Assembly (NCBI RefSeq): GCF_014201805.1
Contig: NZ_JACHFK010000017.1
Coordinates: forward strand, 8,872 to 72,871
Origin: Deinococcus metalli
GTDB taxonomy: Bacteria; Deinococcota; Deinococci; Deinococcales; Deinococcaceae
DNA length: 64,000 nucleotides
Direction of reading: 5' to 3'
Shown one piece after another: positions 51,539 through 64,000 of the stretch. The first letter of the stretch is position 1, and each line of letters starts with the position of its first letter. Under the pieces are notes generated by a model. It was not told where the DNA came from, did no database searches, and saw only the letters and a list, made by a program, of their open reading frames with translations. The translations under genes were made by a program, and so were the position numbers.

Positions 51539-51859
51539 TTACTTCTTGGCGTTCGAGCCGGGCAGGGGCGTGGTGCGGGCGGGACCACCGTCCACGCCGC
51601 CCGCGCGGTGCACGCCGGCTCCGCCGTGCGCGTCGCCGCCCAGGTCGCTGTCGCCGTCGTTGTTCGGCGTGCCCTGGCGGTCCTCGAAGTCGCTGCCGCC
51701 CAGCATGCCGTCCTGGAAGCCGGGCTGGTCGTTCGGGTTGCTGCCGTCGTCGGCCGCGGCGCCCCGCAGCATGGCCTCGGTGCTCATCTTGTCCTGCACG
51801 AGTTCCCCGGTCGTGCCCTCGTCCACCACGATGCCGTCACGCTCATCGGAACCTGTCAT
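51539..51859 (-). CDS. Acidic Gly/Asp-rich disordered protein, 106 aa
   Basis: Highly hydrophilic (Asp, Gly, Asn, Ser) with no hydrophobic core and no known motif. TACCCT (51866-51871) ends 6 nt before the ATG, supporting a real leaderless gene. Hydrophilin-like composition. Confidence 0.65.
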   Translation of the reverse strand: MTGSDERDGIVVDEGTTGELVQDKMSTEAMLRGAAADDGSNPNDQPGFQDGMLGGSDFEDRQGTPNNDGDSDLGGDAHGGAGVHRAGGVDGGPARTTPLPGSNAKK

Positions 51860-51978
51860 GGCCGCAGGGTAGACGGCCCGGCGTCCCGGCGGTTCTGGAC
51901 GCCTTCACGAAAATCTGATCGGCGCCCGGCGCGTGCCATCCGGGCCGCGGTGTGGGCATGGCCTATACTTGACTGTCT

Positions 51979-52449
51979 ATGAGCAACAAGAGCATTCCCA
52001 TGACCCAGCGCGGGTATGACAAACTGAGCGAGACCCTGCACCACCTGAAGACCACGCGCCGCGAGCAGATCAGCGAGAACATGGGCCGCGCCATCGCGGA
52101 CGGCGACCTGCGGGAAAGCGCAGCGTACGACGAAGCGCGCATGGAACAGAGCGAGAACGAGGCCCGCATCTCGGAGCTCGAGGAGCAGCTGCACCGCGCG
52201 GTCGTCGTGCCGGAGGACGCCACAGGCGGCGCCGGCCTGGGCGCAAAGGTCACGGTGAAAGACGAGAAGGGCAACCAGCGGCAGTTTGAACTCGTCGGCA
52301 CGTACGAGGTCGACGTCCTGAAGGGCAAGGTCAGCGACGCCAGCCCCATCGGCAAGGCCCTGAGCGGCAAGCGCGCCGGCGACACGGTCGAGGTGCCGCT
52401 GCCCAAGGGCACCGCGAAGTTCGAGGTCGTGGCCGTCGAGTACAGCTGA
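51979..52449 (+). CDS. greA: Transcription elongation factor GreA, 156 aa
   Basis: GreA rescues backtracked RNA polymerase. The N-terminal coiled coil keeps the acidic tip (ADGDLRESAAYDEAR), unlike the four-Asp tip of Gfh1, and the C-terminal FKBP-like domain is complete (DASPIGKALSGKRAGDTVEV). TATACT (51964-51969) ends 9 nt before the ATG. Confidence 0.94.
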   Translation: MSNKSIPMTQRGYDKLSETLHHLKTTRREQISENMGRAIADGDLRESAAYDEARMEQSENEARISELEEQLHRAVVVPEDATGGAGLGAKVTVKDEKGNQRQFELVGTYEVDVLKGKVSDASPIGKALSGKRAGDTVEVPLPKGTAKFEVVAVEYS

Positions 52450-52517
52450 GGGGCGTCACAGGCGTGCGGCGGTCGCGTCACAGCGACCGCCGCTCACCGT
52501 TTTGGTGGAGCGGGTCC

Positions 52518-52730
52518 TTACATCGCCGGCAGGGGAGTGGGGGTGGGCAGGCCCGGCGTGTCCGGGTTGTCACTGGGCTGCGGCACCGGCATGCCGGGCG
52601 TGTCCGGGTTCACGGGCGGGTCCATCATGGGGCCGCTGTCGCCGGTGCCAGGCATGCGCTCGGGCAGCGGCGCGGGCATGTCGGTGGGTTCGGTGGCCGG
52701 GGCCGGCGGACGGTCGTAGGCGTCGGTCAT
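52518..52730 (-). CDS. Proline-rich low-complexity protein, 70 aa
   Basis: Repeats of the type [12 protein letters not shown] and [12 protein letters not shown]; no hydrophobic core. GGAGGT sits 7 nt before ATG 52730. Probably disordered; function unknown. Confidence 0.55.
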   Translation of the reverse strand: MTDAYDRPPAPATEPTDMPAPLPERMPGTGDSGPMMDPPVNPDTPGMPVPQPSDNPDTPGLPTPTPLPAM

Positions 52731-52867
52731 GTGCAAACCTCCAGGGAGTGGACTGTGCTCACTCTTCCGTGGAAACCGGGAGCGCGGGGCTCGGCGGCAT
52801 GAAGGGCCCTTCACGCCCCGGCCGCGGCGTCACAGTTCGGTCGCACGGCCACCCGGCACACTGGGGC

Positions 52868-53980
52868 ATGAGACCAGCGCTGCCGTACCTCCTGACCGCT
52901 CTGCTGGGCGTGGCGTCCGCCCAGGGCACCCCGCGTGTGGCCTTCACGCCGGTGGTGGAGGGCGTGGCGCAGGTCACGGCCCTGGCCCACGCGGGCGACG
53001 GCAGCGGCCGCGTGTACGTGGCGCAGCAGACCGGCGTGATCCGCGTGCTCCAGGGCGGTACGCTGCGGCCCACGCCGTTCCTCGACGTGAGCGGCCGCAC
53101 CCGAGCCGGCGGCGAGCGCGGCCTGCTGGGGCTGGCCTTCGACCCGGCGTACAGGACCAACCGCCGCGTGTACGTGCACTACACCGATCAGAACGGCGAC
53201 ACGGTGCTCGCCCGGTACACCGCGACTGCCGATTTCAGCCGGGCCGAGCCCGCCAGCGCGACCACGCTGTTCACCGCGAAGCAGCCGTACGCGAACCACA
53301 ACGGCGGCCAGCTCGCCTTCGGCCCAGACGGCTTCCTGTACCTGGGTCTGGGCGACGGTGGCAGCGGCGGCGATCCGCAGAACAACGCGCAGAACCTCGC
53401 CGTGCCGCTGGGCAAGCTGCTGCGCTTCGACGTGAGCGGCGCCGCCGCCCGGCCCGCGCCCGGCAATCCCTTCGCGTCGCGCGCTGGCGCCAGCCCGTAC
53501 ATCTGGGCGTTCGGTCTGCGCAATCCGTGGCGCTTCTCCTTCGACCGGCAGACCGACGACCTCGTGATCGCGGACGTGGGGCAAAACAGCTTCGAGGAGG
53601 TGAACGTGCAGCCCCGGGCCAGCCGCGGCGGCGAGAACTACGGCTGGCGCGTGCGCGAGGGCCGGCAATGCTACGAACCGGACTGCCGGGCCGGCGCCTT
53701 CGTCGAGCCGGTGCTGACGTATGGCCGTCAGGACGGGCAGAGCATCACCGGCGGGTACGTGTACCGGGGCAGCGCGATTCCCGCCCTGAAGGGCCGGTAC
53801 GTCTTCGCGGATTTCGGCAGCGGCACCGTGTGGTCGGCCGTGGCGAGCGGCGCCGCGTGGTCGAAGGCCGCCCTGGGCCGCGTCGCCGGCCCCAGCACCT
53901 TCGGGGAGGACGAGGCCGGCGAGCTGTATGTGGCCGAGTACGGCAGCGGCCGGCTCCTGAAACTCGTGCCGGGCCGTTGA
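52868..53980 (+). CDS. Secreted PQQ-dependent sugar dehydrogenase-like protein, 370 aa
   Basis: Signal peptide ending in VASAQG. The mature six-bladed propeller has GERGLLGLAFDP, NHNGGQLAFGPDGFLYLGLGDGG, FGLRNPWRFSFD and VGQNSFEEVNV, the soluble aldose/glucose dehydrogenase pattern. CACACT ends 5 nt before the ATG. The sugar is unknown; the quinone cofactor is inferred from the family. Confidence 0.88.
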   Translation: MRPALPYLLTALLGVASAQGTPRVAFTPVVEGVAQVTALAHAGDGSGRVYVAQQTGVIRVLQGGTLRPTPFLDVSGRTRAGGERGLLGLAFDPAYRTNRRVYVHYTDQNGDTVLARYTATADFSRAEPASATTLFTAKQPYANHNGGQLAFGPDGFLYLGLGDGGSGGDPQNNAQNLAVPLGKLLRFDVSGAAARPAPGNPFASRAGASPYIWAFGLRNPWRFSFDRQTDDLVIADVGQNSFEEVNVQPRASRGGENYGWRVREGRQCYEPDCRAGAFVEPVLTYGRQDGQSITGGYVYRGSAIPALKGRYVFADFGSGTVWSAVASGAAWSKAALGRVAGPSTFGEDEAGELYVAEYGSGRLLKLVPGR

Positions 53981-54031
53981 GCAGGCCATCCGGCGGATGC
54001 CGTCCCGCGCGGCCGCTGCTCTCCTGGGAGG

Positions 54032-54550
54032 ATGCGCCGCATCCTCGTGGTCGGTACGACCGGCAGCGGCAAGACCAGCTTCGCCCGGGCTCTCGCCGCC
54101 CGGCTGCGCGTGCCCCACGGTGAGCAGGACGCGTGGAACCACCAGCCCGGGTGGCAGCCGGCCGCCCCGGAGGAGTTCCGGGCGCAGGTCGCGGCCTTCA
54201 CGGCTCACCGCGCGTGGGTCATGGACGGCAACTACGGCAAGGCCCGCGACATCGGGTGGGCGCGCGCCGACACCGTGGTGTGGCTGGACTACCCGGGCCC
54301 CGTCGTGTTCTGGCGGGTGCTGACCCGCACGCTGCGGCGCGTGACGACCCGGGAAGTGCTGTGGAACGGCAACCGTGAGACCCTGCTCACCGCCGTGCGG
54401 CCCGACAGTCCGGTGCCGTGGTTTTTCCGCACCCACTGGCGCCGTCGCCGTGAGATGCCCGGTCTGGTCGCGGCGTACCCGCACCTCACGCTGGTGCACC
54501 TGCGCACGCCGGCCCACGCGCGGTCGTGGCTGGCGTCGCTTCCAGAGTGA
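54032..54550 (+). CDS. P-loop kinase-like protein, 172 aa
   Basis: Walker A GTTGSGKTS at the N-terminus and VWLDYPGP as the Walker B-like strand; the layout resembles topology-modulation/adenylate-kinase-like proteins (FlaR type). GGAGG abuts the ATG, so the initiation signal is unusual. Substrate unknown. Confidence 0.78.
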   Translation: MRRILVVGTTGSGKTSFARALAARLRVPHGEQDAWNHQPGWQPAAPEEFRAQVAAFTAHRAWVMDGNYGKARDIGWARADTVVWLDYPGPVVFWRVLTRTLRRVTTREVLWNGNRETLLTAVRPDSPVPWFFRTHWRRRREMPGLVAAYPHLTLVHLRTPAHARSWLASLPE

Positions 54551-54562
54551 CGGACGGCCCGC

Positions 54563-55486
54563 TCAGCGGTACTCGACCAGCAGCGGCCGGTGGTCGCTCT
54601 GGTCCACGGCCAGCACCGTGGCGCGCGTCGCCGTCAGGCCGCGCGCGAACTGGTGGTCGATGCGGGCGGACAGCTGAGGGAACGACCAGCCCGGCCCACG
54701 GCCGGCGGTGTCGTGCGCGTCCGGCCCAACCGCGCGGATGAACTGCCGGTACGCCAGGCCGCGCGGCGGGGTGTTCAGGTCGCCGCCCAGTACCAGCGGG
54801 CCGCGTTCGGCGTTCACGATGTCCAGCACCGTCTTGATCTGTGCGGCGCGCATGGCCAGGCTGGGCCGGATCAAGCTGAAGTCGCCGCGCGGCGCGTCCC
54901 CGAACTTCAGCCGGCCGGGGTGGGCATTCACGACCGTCAGCGGCACGCCCCGCCACGCCACGCGGGTGACCAGCACCTGCCGCCAGTCCGACGGGTAGTT
55001 CACGCGCCGGAACGACTCGACCGGCAGGCGCGTCAGGGTGGTCGTCTCATAGCCCCGCTGCACGGAGTAGCCGGGCAGGCGGCGGAGCAGCTCGGCGTCG
55101 AAGCCGGGCGCCGCGAAGTTCGCTTCCTGCAGCAGGATCACGTCGGCGTCGGTGCTCCGCAGCAGGGCACCCAGGCGGGCCGGGGTGGTGTCCCGCCCTT
55201 CTTTCACGTTGAAGGTCAGCACGCGCAGCGCGCCGGCGGTCTGGGGGCGCCAGTGCAGCAGCCCCGCGCCCCACGCGGCCAGCAGCGTGCCCGCCAGCGC
55301 CGCAGCCACACCCCGGCGCCGCCACAGCGTCCACAGCAACACCAGCGGGGCCGGCGCCAGCCACACGGCGGCCGGCGTGTAGACCAGCAGCGCCGTGGGG
55401 ACGCTGCGCTCGCCCACCGCCTCCGACAGCGCCCACACGCCCGCCACGATCAGCGTGTAGGTCCAGGCGGTCACGGAGCGGAACAT
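54563..55486 (-). CDS. Membrane-anchored endonuclease/exonuclease/phosphatase family protein, 307 aa
   Basis: Two or three N-terminal membrane segments (up to about residue 75) precede an EEP domain with TFNVKEGRD, LLQEANF, GGDLNTPP and SDHRPLLVEY, the Mg-dependent DNase-I-like fold that cleaves phosphodiesters. The active site would face outward or the cytosol depending on topology. Convergent with the P-loop gene. Confidence 0.82.
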   Translation of the reverse strand: MFRSVTAWTYTLIVAGVWALSEAVGERSVPTALLVYTPAAVWLAPAPLVLLWTLWRRRGVAAALAGTLLAAWGAGLLHWRPQTAGALRVLTFNVKEGRDTTPARLGALLRSTDADVILLQEANFAAPGFDAELLRRLPGYSVQRGYETTTLTRLPVESFRRVNYPSDWRQVLVTRVAWRGVPLTVVNAHPGRLKFGDAPRGDFSLIRPSLAMRAAQIKTVLDIVNAERGPLVLGGDLNTPPRGLAYRQFIRAVGPDAHDTAGRGPGWSFPQLSARIDHQFARGLTATRATVLAVDQSDHRPLLVEYR

Positions 55487-55574
55487 CGCGTGCCAGCCTC
55501 GCACATCCGCGCCGGATGCCGCGTCCACCGTCCGGTGGAGGCCACGGTGGTGGCGTTCCCCACCCCGCGCCCCC

Positions 55575-55605
55575 ACAAAAGAAGCGGAGGCGCCGTGGCC
55601 TCCGC
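55575..55605 (-). terminator. hflX terminator
   Basis: Minus-strand GCGGAGGC and GCCTCCGC arms (55598-55605 and 55584-55591) with a 6-nt loop, followed by TTCTTTT. Confidence 0.8.
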
Positions 55606-55625
55606 TGTCCAGTCGGTGGGTGCGC

Positions 55626-57338
<1,713 letters not shown>

Positions 57339-57339
57339 T

Positions 57340-57468
57340 TTATCGATGTGAGGTCACTTCCTTGTGGTCATCGGGGGCGGGGTCGCCTCCGTCGTTGTTC
57401 GCGTGATCCATGCAGTTCGCGCCACCCGGACATCGTCCGCGTCGCTGCGTGGGCATCCATACCGACAT
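57340..57468 (-). CDS. Possible leaderless upstream ORF of hflX, 42 aa
   Basis: ATG 57468 lies 7 nt after a minus-strand TACACT (57476-57481), and the frame ends in TAA one base before the hflX GTG. The product is polar, with no known motif (starts MSVWMPTQRRGRC). hflX lacks a ribosome-binding site, so termination and reinitiation could couple the two. It may be only an untranslated leader. Confidence 0.4.
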   Translation of the reverse strand: MSVWMPTQRRGRCPGGANCMDHANNDGGDPAPDDHKEVTSHR

Positions 57469-57650
57469 TGCCCCCAGTGTAGGCCGGGGCGGTGTGCCGG
57501 GGGTGTGCCGTTACTTGACGTTCTTGATCATCGTGCTCCCACGGTAGGGCGGGCGGCGCCGCTGCGCATCGGCCGGGTGGCCTAGACGCCGGGTCAACAG
57601 CAAACAGCGTGGGCCGGTCCCGAGCTCTGCGCGCCGCTACACTCCAGGGC
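57469..57650. other. Divergent promoter region
   Basis: Contains the -10 TACACT of the hflX transcript (57476-57481, minus) and TACACT (57638-57643, plus) of the next gene. No further gene is supported. Confidence 0.5.
57638..57643 (+). promoter_or_regulatory. -10 box of 153-aa gene (leaderless)
   Basis: TACACT, 7 nt upstream of ATG 57651. Confidence 0.5.
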
Positions 57651-58112
57651 ATGGCCCTGCCCGAACTGCTGCGCGACGCCCTGCGGGAAGTGCTGTACGG
57701 CCCGGACGGCCTGCGCGGCCTGTTCAGCGGACCCGGCGACGGCCTGCTGCATACCGTGCACGCCTTCACGCTCGCCCAGGCCCGCACGGCGCCGCCCGGT
57801 CTGCCGGTGCCCGCCCGGCAGGTGCTGGCGCTGCGGCACACCCTGGAACTCACGGTCGCGCGGCTGTCGGACCCCGCCGCGCTGCTCACGGACCCCACCG
57901 AACCGGCCGGGTGGACGCCGGCCGACGCGGGAGCGTGGCGCGCGGAACTCATGCAGCTCGCCCGCGCCGGTCAGGCGCTGTACGACGCGCTGTACTCACC
58001 GCTCACGCCGGAGGGCCAGCGGGAGGCTGCGGGCGCGGTCCTGCACGCGGCGCGCGAGGCGGCGGCGCTGCGGGCCAGCCTGCTCGTGTGGCAGGCGCAG
58101 CCCTCGCCCTGA
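57651..58112 (+). CDS. Hypothetical protein, 153 aa
   Basis: Ala/Leu-rich helical protein without signal peptide; no family recognised. Start supported by the -10 box 7 nt upstream. Ends 4 nt from the convergent GGDEF gene. Confidence 0.65.
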   Translation: MALPELLRDALREVLYGPDGLRGLFSGPGDGLLHTVHAFTLAQARTAPPGLPVPARQVLALRHTLELTVARLSDPAALLTDPTEPAGWTPADAGAWRAELMQLARAGQALYDALYSPLTPEGQREAAGAVLHAAREAAALRASLLVWQAQPSP

Positions 58113-58116
58113 GTGT

Positions 58117-59172
58117 TCACGCGACCTTGTTGCGGCCGGTGCGCTTGGCCTCGTACAGCGCCGAGTCGGCGTCCGTGAACAGCGCCTCGGCGCTCGCCAG
58201 CGGTTCCTCCAGGCACGACACGCCAAAACTCGCGGTGATGGTCACGCCCGCCACCGCGCGCTCGTTCACGGAGCGGCACATGGCCTGGGCCACGGCGTGG
58301 GTCTGCGCGTAGTCGTGGTCGGGGAGCAGCACCAGGAACTCCTCGCCGCCCCAGCGGCCCACCGTGCCGTGGTGGGGCGCGACGTGCGTCACCAGCCGGG
58401 CAGCGAACTCACGCAGCACCTCGTCGCCGCGCCGGTGGCCGTGCTCGTCGTTCACGGTCTTGAAGTGGTCGATGTCCGTCACGATCACGCCCAGGGGCTG
58501 ACGTGTGGTGCGGGCATGCCCGAGCAGACGCTCGAAGTCGTGCTCGGTGACGGCGCGGCCCGGCATGCCCGTGACCGCGTCGATGCGGGCGGTGCGCAGC
58601 TCGTCGATGGTGCGCTCGTGGATCAGCATGTTGCTCTCGATCAGCGTCATCAGCAGAGCGCTGCTTGCCCCGGCGACCGCCATGACGATCAGGGTGGTGA
58701 TCCAGTCGGCGAGCATGTCCCGTGTGTCCGGCGGATGGACCGCCAGCGCGGCCACGATGACGCCCAGGATTGCGCCGAACACCTGCACGCCGCGCCGCGC
58801 GCCGTACACCAGAAACACGATGGCCATGTTCGCGCTCAGCCACAGGGCCAGGTGAAAGGGCATGGTGCGGCTCGAGACCGTGCTCAGCACCTCCGCCACG
58901 CTGACGCCCAGCAGGGTAAGCAGGTACGGCAGGTAGATCACGCGCACGCGGCGCGGCCACGCCCACACCGCGAGCAGCCCGGCGGCGGCGAGCAGGCCGC
59001 CCCAGTAGCGCGTGCGGTGGTCGCCAGTTAGGGCGGCCTCCAGCGTGAACGGCTCGGCGCCGATCAGCGTAGTGAGTACGCAGTAGAGCAGGTACGACAG
59101 GTTGGCGATCACCACGATCCACAGGCGGATCTGACTCAGGCGCTGTTCCAGGGGCGAGTGACCGGGCGTCAT
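58117..59172 (-). CDS. Membrane GGDEF diguanylate cyclase, 351 aa
   Basis: About six membrane spans (up to residue 185) and a C-terminal GGDEF domain with the active motif GGEEF (GRWGGEEFLVLLP) and VTDIDHFKTVND for metal/substrate. The RxxD inhibitory site five residues before the motif is absent (PHHG region), so product inhibition may be lost. Makes cyclic di-GMP by family. ATG 59172 is 16 nt from a TACACT box; no ribosome-binding site. Confidence 0.88.
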   Translation of the reverse strand: MTPGHSPLEQRLSQIRLWIVVIANLSYLLYCVLTTLIGAEPFTLEAALTGDHRTRYWGGLLAAAGLLAVWAWPRRVRVIYLPYLLTLLGVSVAEVLSTVSSRTMPFHLALWLSANMAIVFLVYGARRGVQVFGAILGVIVAALAVHPPDTRDMLADWITTLIVMAVAGASSALLMTLIESNMLIHERTIDELRTARIDAVTGMPGRAVTEHDFERLLGHARTTRQPLGVIVTDIDHFKTVNDEHGHRRGDEVLREFAARLVTHVAPHHGTVGRWGGEEFLVLLPDHDYAQTHAVAQAMCRSVNERAVAGVTITASFGVSCLEEPLASAEALFTDADSALYEAKRTGRNKVA

Positions 59173-59282
59173 GGTAGACCGTGCCCCGAGTGTATAGATC
59201 CATGAGGATTTGCCCAAGGGTGGATGTATATGTCCCCCCACACCACAAAAGCGCGTCCCGGCCTTGGGGACCGGGACGCGTG

Positions 59283-59374
<92 letters not shown>

Positions 59375-59416
59375 GCGGGTGGGTGGCCGTGACCGGCCGA
59401 CCTATGGGCGAAAGGG

Positions 59417-59444
59417 AGTGTAGCACAGCTCCCGCGCGTTGCAA
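59417..59444 (-). promoter_or_regulatory. tRNA-Ser promoter
   Basis: Minus-strand TTGCAA (59439-59444), 16 nt and TACACT (59417-59422). Confidence 0.65.
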
Positions 59445-59457
59445 CTGCCGCGCTGAC

Positions 59458-59486
59458 TTGCGCCTCTGGTCGGGGGCGGCTATCAT
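59458..59486 (+). promoter_or_regulatory. rpsL-rpsG-fusA promoter
   Basis: TTGCGC (59458-59463), 17 nt and TATCAT (59481-59486), a five-of-six -10 box. It leaves a leader of about 230 nt before rpsL, long enough for translational regulation. It is divergent from the tRNA-Ser promoter, 13 bp away. Confidence 0.7.
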
Positions 59487-59720
59487 GGGAAGGTTGAAAA
59501 CGGCCCGGACTCTGGGTTGCGTCACGGCGTTTTTCTTCAGTCCACCGCCCGCAGGGCCGATGCTGACGGCTCCAGCGGCGCGGTGCGTGATCACCTCCGG
59601 CCGGCGCAGCCGCGTCGCCACCCCCGAAGCCAACCCAGTCCAGCCCCGTACGCGTGGGCGGACTCCTTCCCCCGCCATCCCCGCCCAGCACGAGTCCTGG
59701 GCACTCGAGGAGTGATTTCC

Positions 59721-60125
<405 letters not shown>

Positions 60126-60255
60126 GCCCCGGCCAGTGCGCGGGGGTAGGCCCCGCCGCAGCCGTCCGGTGAGCGGCCTCAGCCCACAGGGGTGATGCCA
60201 GTGAAGCAGTCAGACCGCGCCTGAACGGGCGCGCCACACAACCGAGGAGAGAACC

Positions 60256-60726
60256 ATGGCACGTCGTCGCCAAGCAGAAGTGCGCCCCATCCTGCCGGAC
60301 CTGGTCTACCAGGACGTGCTCGTGAGCGCCATGATCAACCGCATCATGCAGGACGGAAAGAAGAACCTCGCCAGCCGCATCTTCTACGGCGCCATGAAGC
60401 TGGTGCAGGAGCGCACCGGCCAGGAGTCGCTCAAGATCTTCAAGCAGGCCTACGACAACGTGAAGCCGCGTGTGGAAGTCCGCAGCCGCCGCGTGGGCGG
60501 CAGCACCTACCAGGTGCCCGTCGAAGTCGGCGTGCGCCGCCAGCAGAGCCTGACCCTGCGCTGGATGATGACCGCCGTGGACGGCCGCCCCGAGCGCACC
60601 GCCATGGAGCGGCTGGCCGGCGAGATTATGGACGCCGCGCAGGGCCGTGGCGGCGCCATCAAGAAGAAAGACGACGTGGAGCGCATGGCCGAGGCCAACC
60701 GCGCCTACGCGCACTACCGCTGGTAA
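60256..60726 (+). CDS. rpsG: 30S ribosomal protein S7, 156 aa
   Basis: S7 nucleates assembly of the 30S head. Full-length with RRRQAEVRPILPDLVYQD, RGGSTYQVPVEV-like segment (RVGGSTYQVPVEVG) and the final helix ANRAYAHYRW. GAGGAGAG precedes the ATG. It follows rpsL by 130 nt. Confidence 0.96.
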   Translation: MARRRQAEVRPILPDLVYQDVLVSAMINRIMQDGKKNLASRIFYGAMKLVQERTGQESLKIFKQAYDNVKPRVEVRSRRVGGSTYQVPVEVGVRRQQSLTLRWMMTAVDGRPERTAMERLAGEIMDAAQGRGGAIKKKDDVERMAEANRAYAHYRW

Positions 60727-60942
60727 TCCCTGGTTGAGGGGCCCAGGCCTCGAGACCCGGGCGAAGCGAGTAGGGAATGGCGTTCGTCCCACGAAATGGA
60801 GCAGCAAGCGGTTCAGTCCCGATTGATGCGAAATGCAGTGGGATGAACGCTGAGTGACGCAGGACGCCACTGCGCCGTCTTCTCCAAAGCCAGCATCCGT
60901 GACGGTGTTCAGCACCGGAGCGGTTCACCATCAGGGAGTCCT

Positions 60943-63036
<2,094 letters not shown>

Positions 63037-63050
63037 GGACACGCGTTCCG

Positions 63051-63079
63051 AAAAACCCGCCTGCGTGGCGGGTTTTTTT
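63051..63079 (+). terminator. fusA terminator
   Basis: AAAAACCCGCC (63051-63061) and GGCGGGTTTTT (63067-63077) with a 5-nt loop and seven T; a textbook intrinsic terminator that separates fusA from tuf. Confidence 0.9.
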
Positions 63080-63120
63080 CGGTTGTGTTCACGTCGCGCC
63101 GGAGCGGCAGGGTTCTCCGG

Positions 63121-63126
63121 TAGTGT
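63121..63126 (+). promoter_or_regulatory. -10 box of membrane gene before tuf
   Basis: TAGTGT, 6 nt upstream of GTG 63133. Confidence 0.45.
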
Positions 63127-63132
63127 GTGGGC

Positions 63133-63576
63133 GTGAGCTGGCCTGAAGACAAGACGACCCCGCGCCCTCCCGCCGGTCCCACGGCGCGCCCGCCCCGGCT
63201 GGCGTTCCTGACGGTCCCGCTGCTGATCGGGCTGTTCTACAACGCGATCTCGCTGCTCACGCTGCCGTTTTCTGGCGGTGCCCTGAACGAGATGCTCGCG
63301 CAGCTGAACGGCGCGTCTGGCCTGCCGCCCGTGCAGCTGACGCCGCAGCAGGTTCAGCTGACCCTGTGGCTGTCGTTCGCGCTGACGGCGGTGCTGATCC
63401 TGTGGCTGTACTACACGCGGCGTGCGGTGATGGACGGCCGCAGCTGGGGCCGCGTATCGAGCATCGTGATCGCGGTGTTGAGCCTGCTGATCGTTCCATT
63501 CGGCACGGTACTGGGCATCGTGATGCTGGTCGGGGCCTTCGACCGGGCGGTGGTCGCCTACACCAGCCGGGCATAG
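63133..63576 (+). CDS. Small multi-span membrane protein, 147 aa
   Basis: A Pro-rich N-terminal 22 residues precede four predicted membrane segments (LAFLTVPLLIGLFYNAISLL, LWLSFALTAVLILWLYY, VSSIVIAVLSLLIVPFG, VLGIVMLVGAF). No family recognised. Start GTG 63133 fits the leaderless spacing; GTG 63127 is the alternative. It sits between fusA and tuf, which are adjacent in most bacteria. Confidence 0.68.
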   Translation: MSWPEDKTTPRPPAGPTARPPRLAFLTVPLLIGLFYNAISLLTLPFSGGALNEMLAQLNGASGLPPVQLTPQQVQLTLWLSFALTAVLILWLYYTRRAVMDGRSWGRVSSIVIAVLSLLIVPFGTVLGIVMLVGAFDRAVVAYTSRA

Positions 63577-63592
63577 CGGAGACCGGCAGCGG

Positions 63593-63619
63593 GGCGTCCG
63601 GTTAATCCGGACGCCATTT
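63593..63619 (+). terminator. Terminator after membrane gene
   Basis: GGCGTCCGG (63593-63601) and CCGGACGCC (63607-63615) with loop TTAAT, then ATTTC. Confidence 0.7.
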
Positions 63620-63673
63620 CGCTGTCGAGTTCGCACGGTCCGGCGGGTACGGCGCGGGACGCCCGGCGCCAGC

Positions 63674-63702
63674 TTGCGGCTGCACGTGAAATCCTGTAGT
63701 CT
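63674..63702 (+). promoter_or_regulatory. tuf promoter
   Basis: TTGCGG (63674-63679), 17 nt, TAGTCT (63697-63702). The leader is about 200 nt. Confidence 0.65.
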
Positions 63703-63708
63703 CATCAG

Positions 63709-63908
63709 TCGGTGCGTCGTGAGCTTCACTGCTCGCAGTCGAGTTCCGGCGCAGCGTGCCAGCATGGCGGGACACCGCCCTGGCGAGAACCAACCCAATG
63801 TGGGCGAAGCAGCATCACGACCACCGGAACCCTGCGGCATGCGCGGGGGAGACCCGATCAAAGGGCCGTTTTTGTGTGTGAACCCACCGCTTGGAGGGAG
63901 TAGAGAAC
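63709..63908 (+). other. tuf leader RNA
   Basis: Long untranslated leader without a gene. Around 63850-63876, CCCGATCAAAGGG followed by CCGTTTTT could form a weak hairpin and U-run. Confidence 0.35.

Positions 63909-64000
<92 letters not shown>

Noticed and set aside
57514..57531. Minus-strand hexapeptide frame ATG...TAA behind GGGAG
   Set aside because: Only six codons and not linked to a promoter; likely chance.
59712..59714. GTG start for rpsL
   Set aside because: It overlaps the GAGGAG ribosome-binding site and adds Met-Ile-Ser-Leu before the conserved N-terminus.

Overview
The window is high-GC bacterial chromosome that I read as Deinococcus. The evidence is a complete DdrO repressor with the Leu106-Arg107 pair cut by the PprI/IrrE protease, an SLH-containing outer-membrane protein that ends in a beta-barrel, futalosine-route menaquinone synthesis (MqnB), a Deinococcus/Thermus-type S12/S7/EF-G/EF-Tu region, and many genes whose -10 hexamer (TANNNT) lies only 5-8 nt before the start codon, the leaderless layout common in this genus. 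I see no rRNA, CRISPR, insertion sequence or prophage. Gene calls rest on reading translations and motifs, not on database searches.

Layout. 250-3320: a small conserved gene divergent from ddrO, then trigger factor (tig) and a RidA protein. 3541-9494: a type II fatty-acid synthesis cluster, fabH-fabH-fabD-lipoprotein-fabG-acpP-fabF; both fabH copies have the same leaderless promoter with a TGAAC...GTTCA inverted repeat over the -35 box and spacer. 9640-18617: ppk and an acetyltransferase on the plus strand, then aldo/keto reductase, epimerase, rpsA and an acyl-CoA synthetase on the minus strand, with a tRNA-Gln between the last two. 18664-23243: a tightly packed minus-strand operon (two cupins, PLP decarboxylase, CatE-type dioxygenase and the synthetase) plus two further small oxygenase-fold genes; this looks like an uncharacterised catabolic unit.

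24085-30910: treS and mqnB, tdh, dnaJ and prs with small membrane or unknown genes between. 30903-40763: a membrane protein, a second CatE-type gene, secreted proteins, a DUF4397-FAS1 protein followed by a PDZ-type histidine kinase and NarL-type regulator, a Rieske ferredoxin, an acidic disordered protein and an ankyrin protein. 40843-47223: a GH13 glucosidase, thiolase, lipoprotein, recJ and a LapA-like gene. 47322-55486: the SLH/collagen-like/barrel protein, deoD, enoyl-CoA hydratase, HD phosphohydrolase, greA, two low-complexity proteins, a PQQ-type sugar dehydrogenase, a P-loop kinase-like protein and a membrane-anchored EEP phosphodiesterase.

55626-64000: hflX with a possible leaderless upstream ORF, a GGDEF protein, tRNA-Ser, and rpsL-rpsG-fusA, followed by a terminator, a small leaderless membrane gene and the start of tuf under its own promoter. 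rpsL appears to start at a CTG codon.

The most notable points are the twin fabH operators, the cupin/PLP/dioxygenase/synthetase operon, the CTG start of rpsL, the uORF before hflX, and the large number of leaderless genes.
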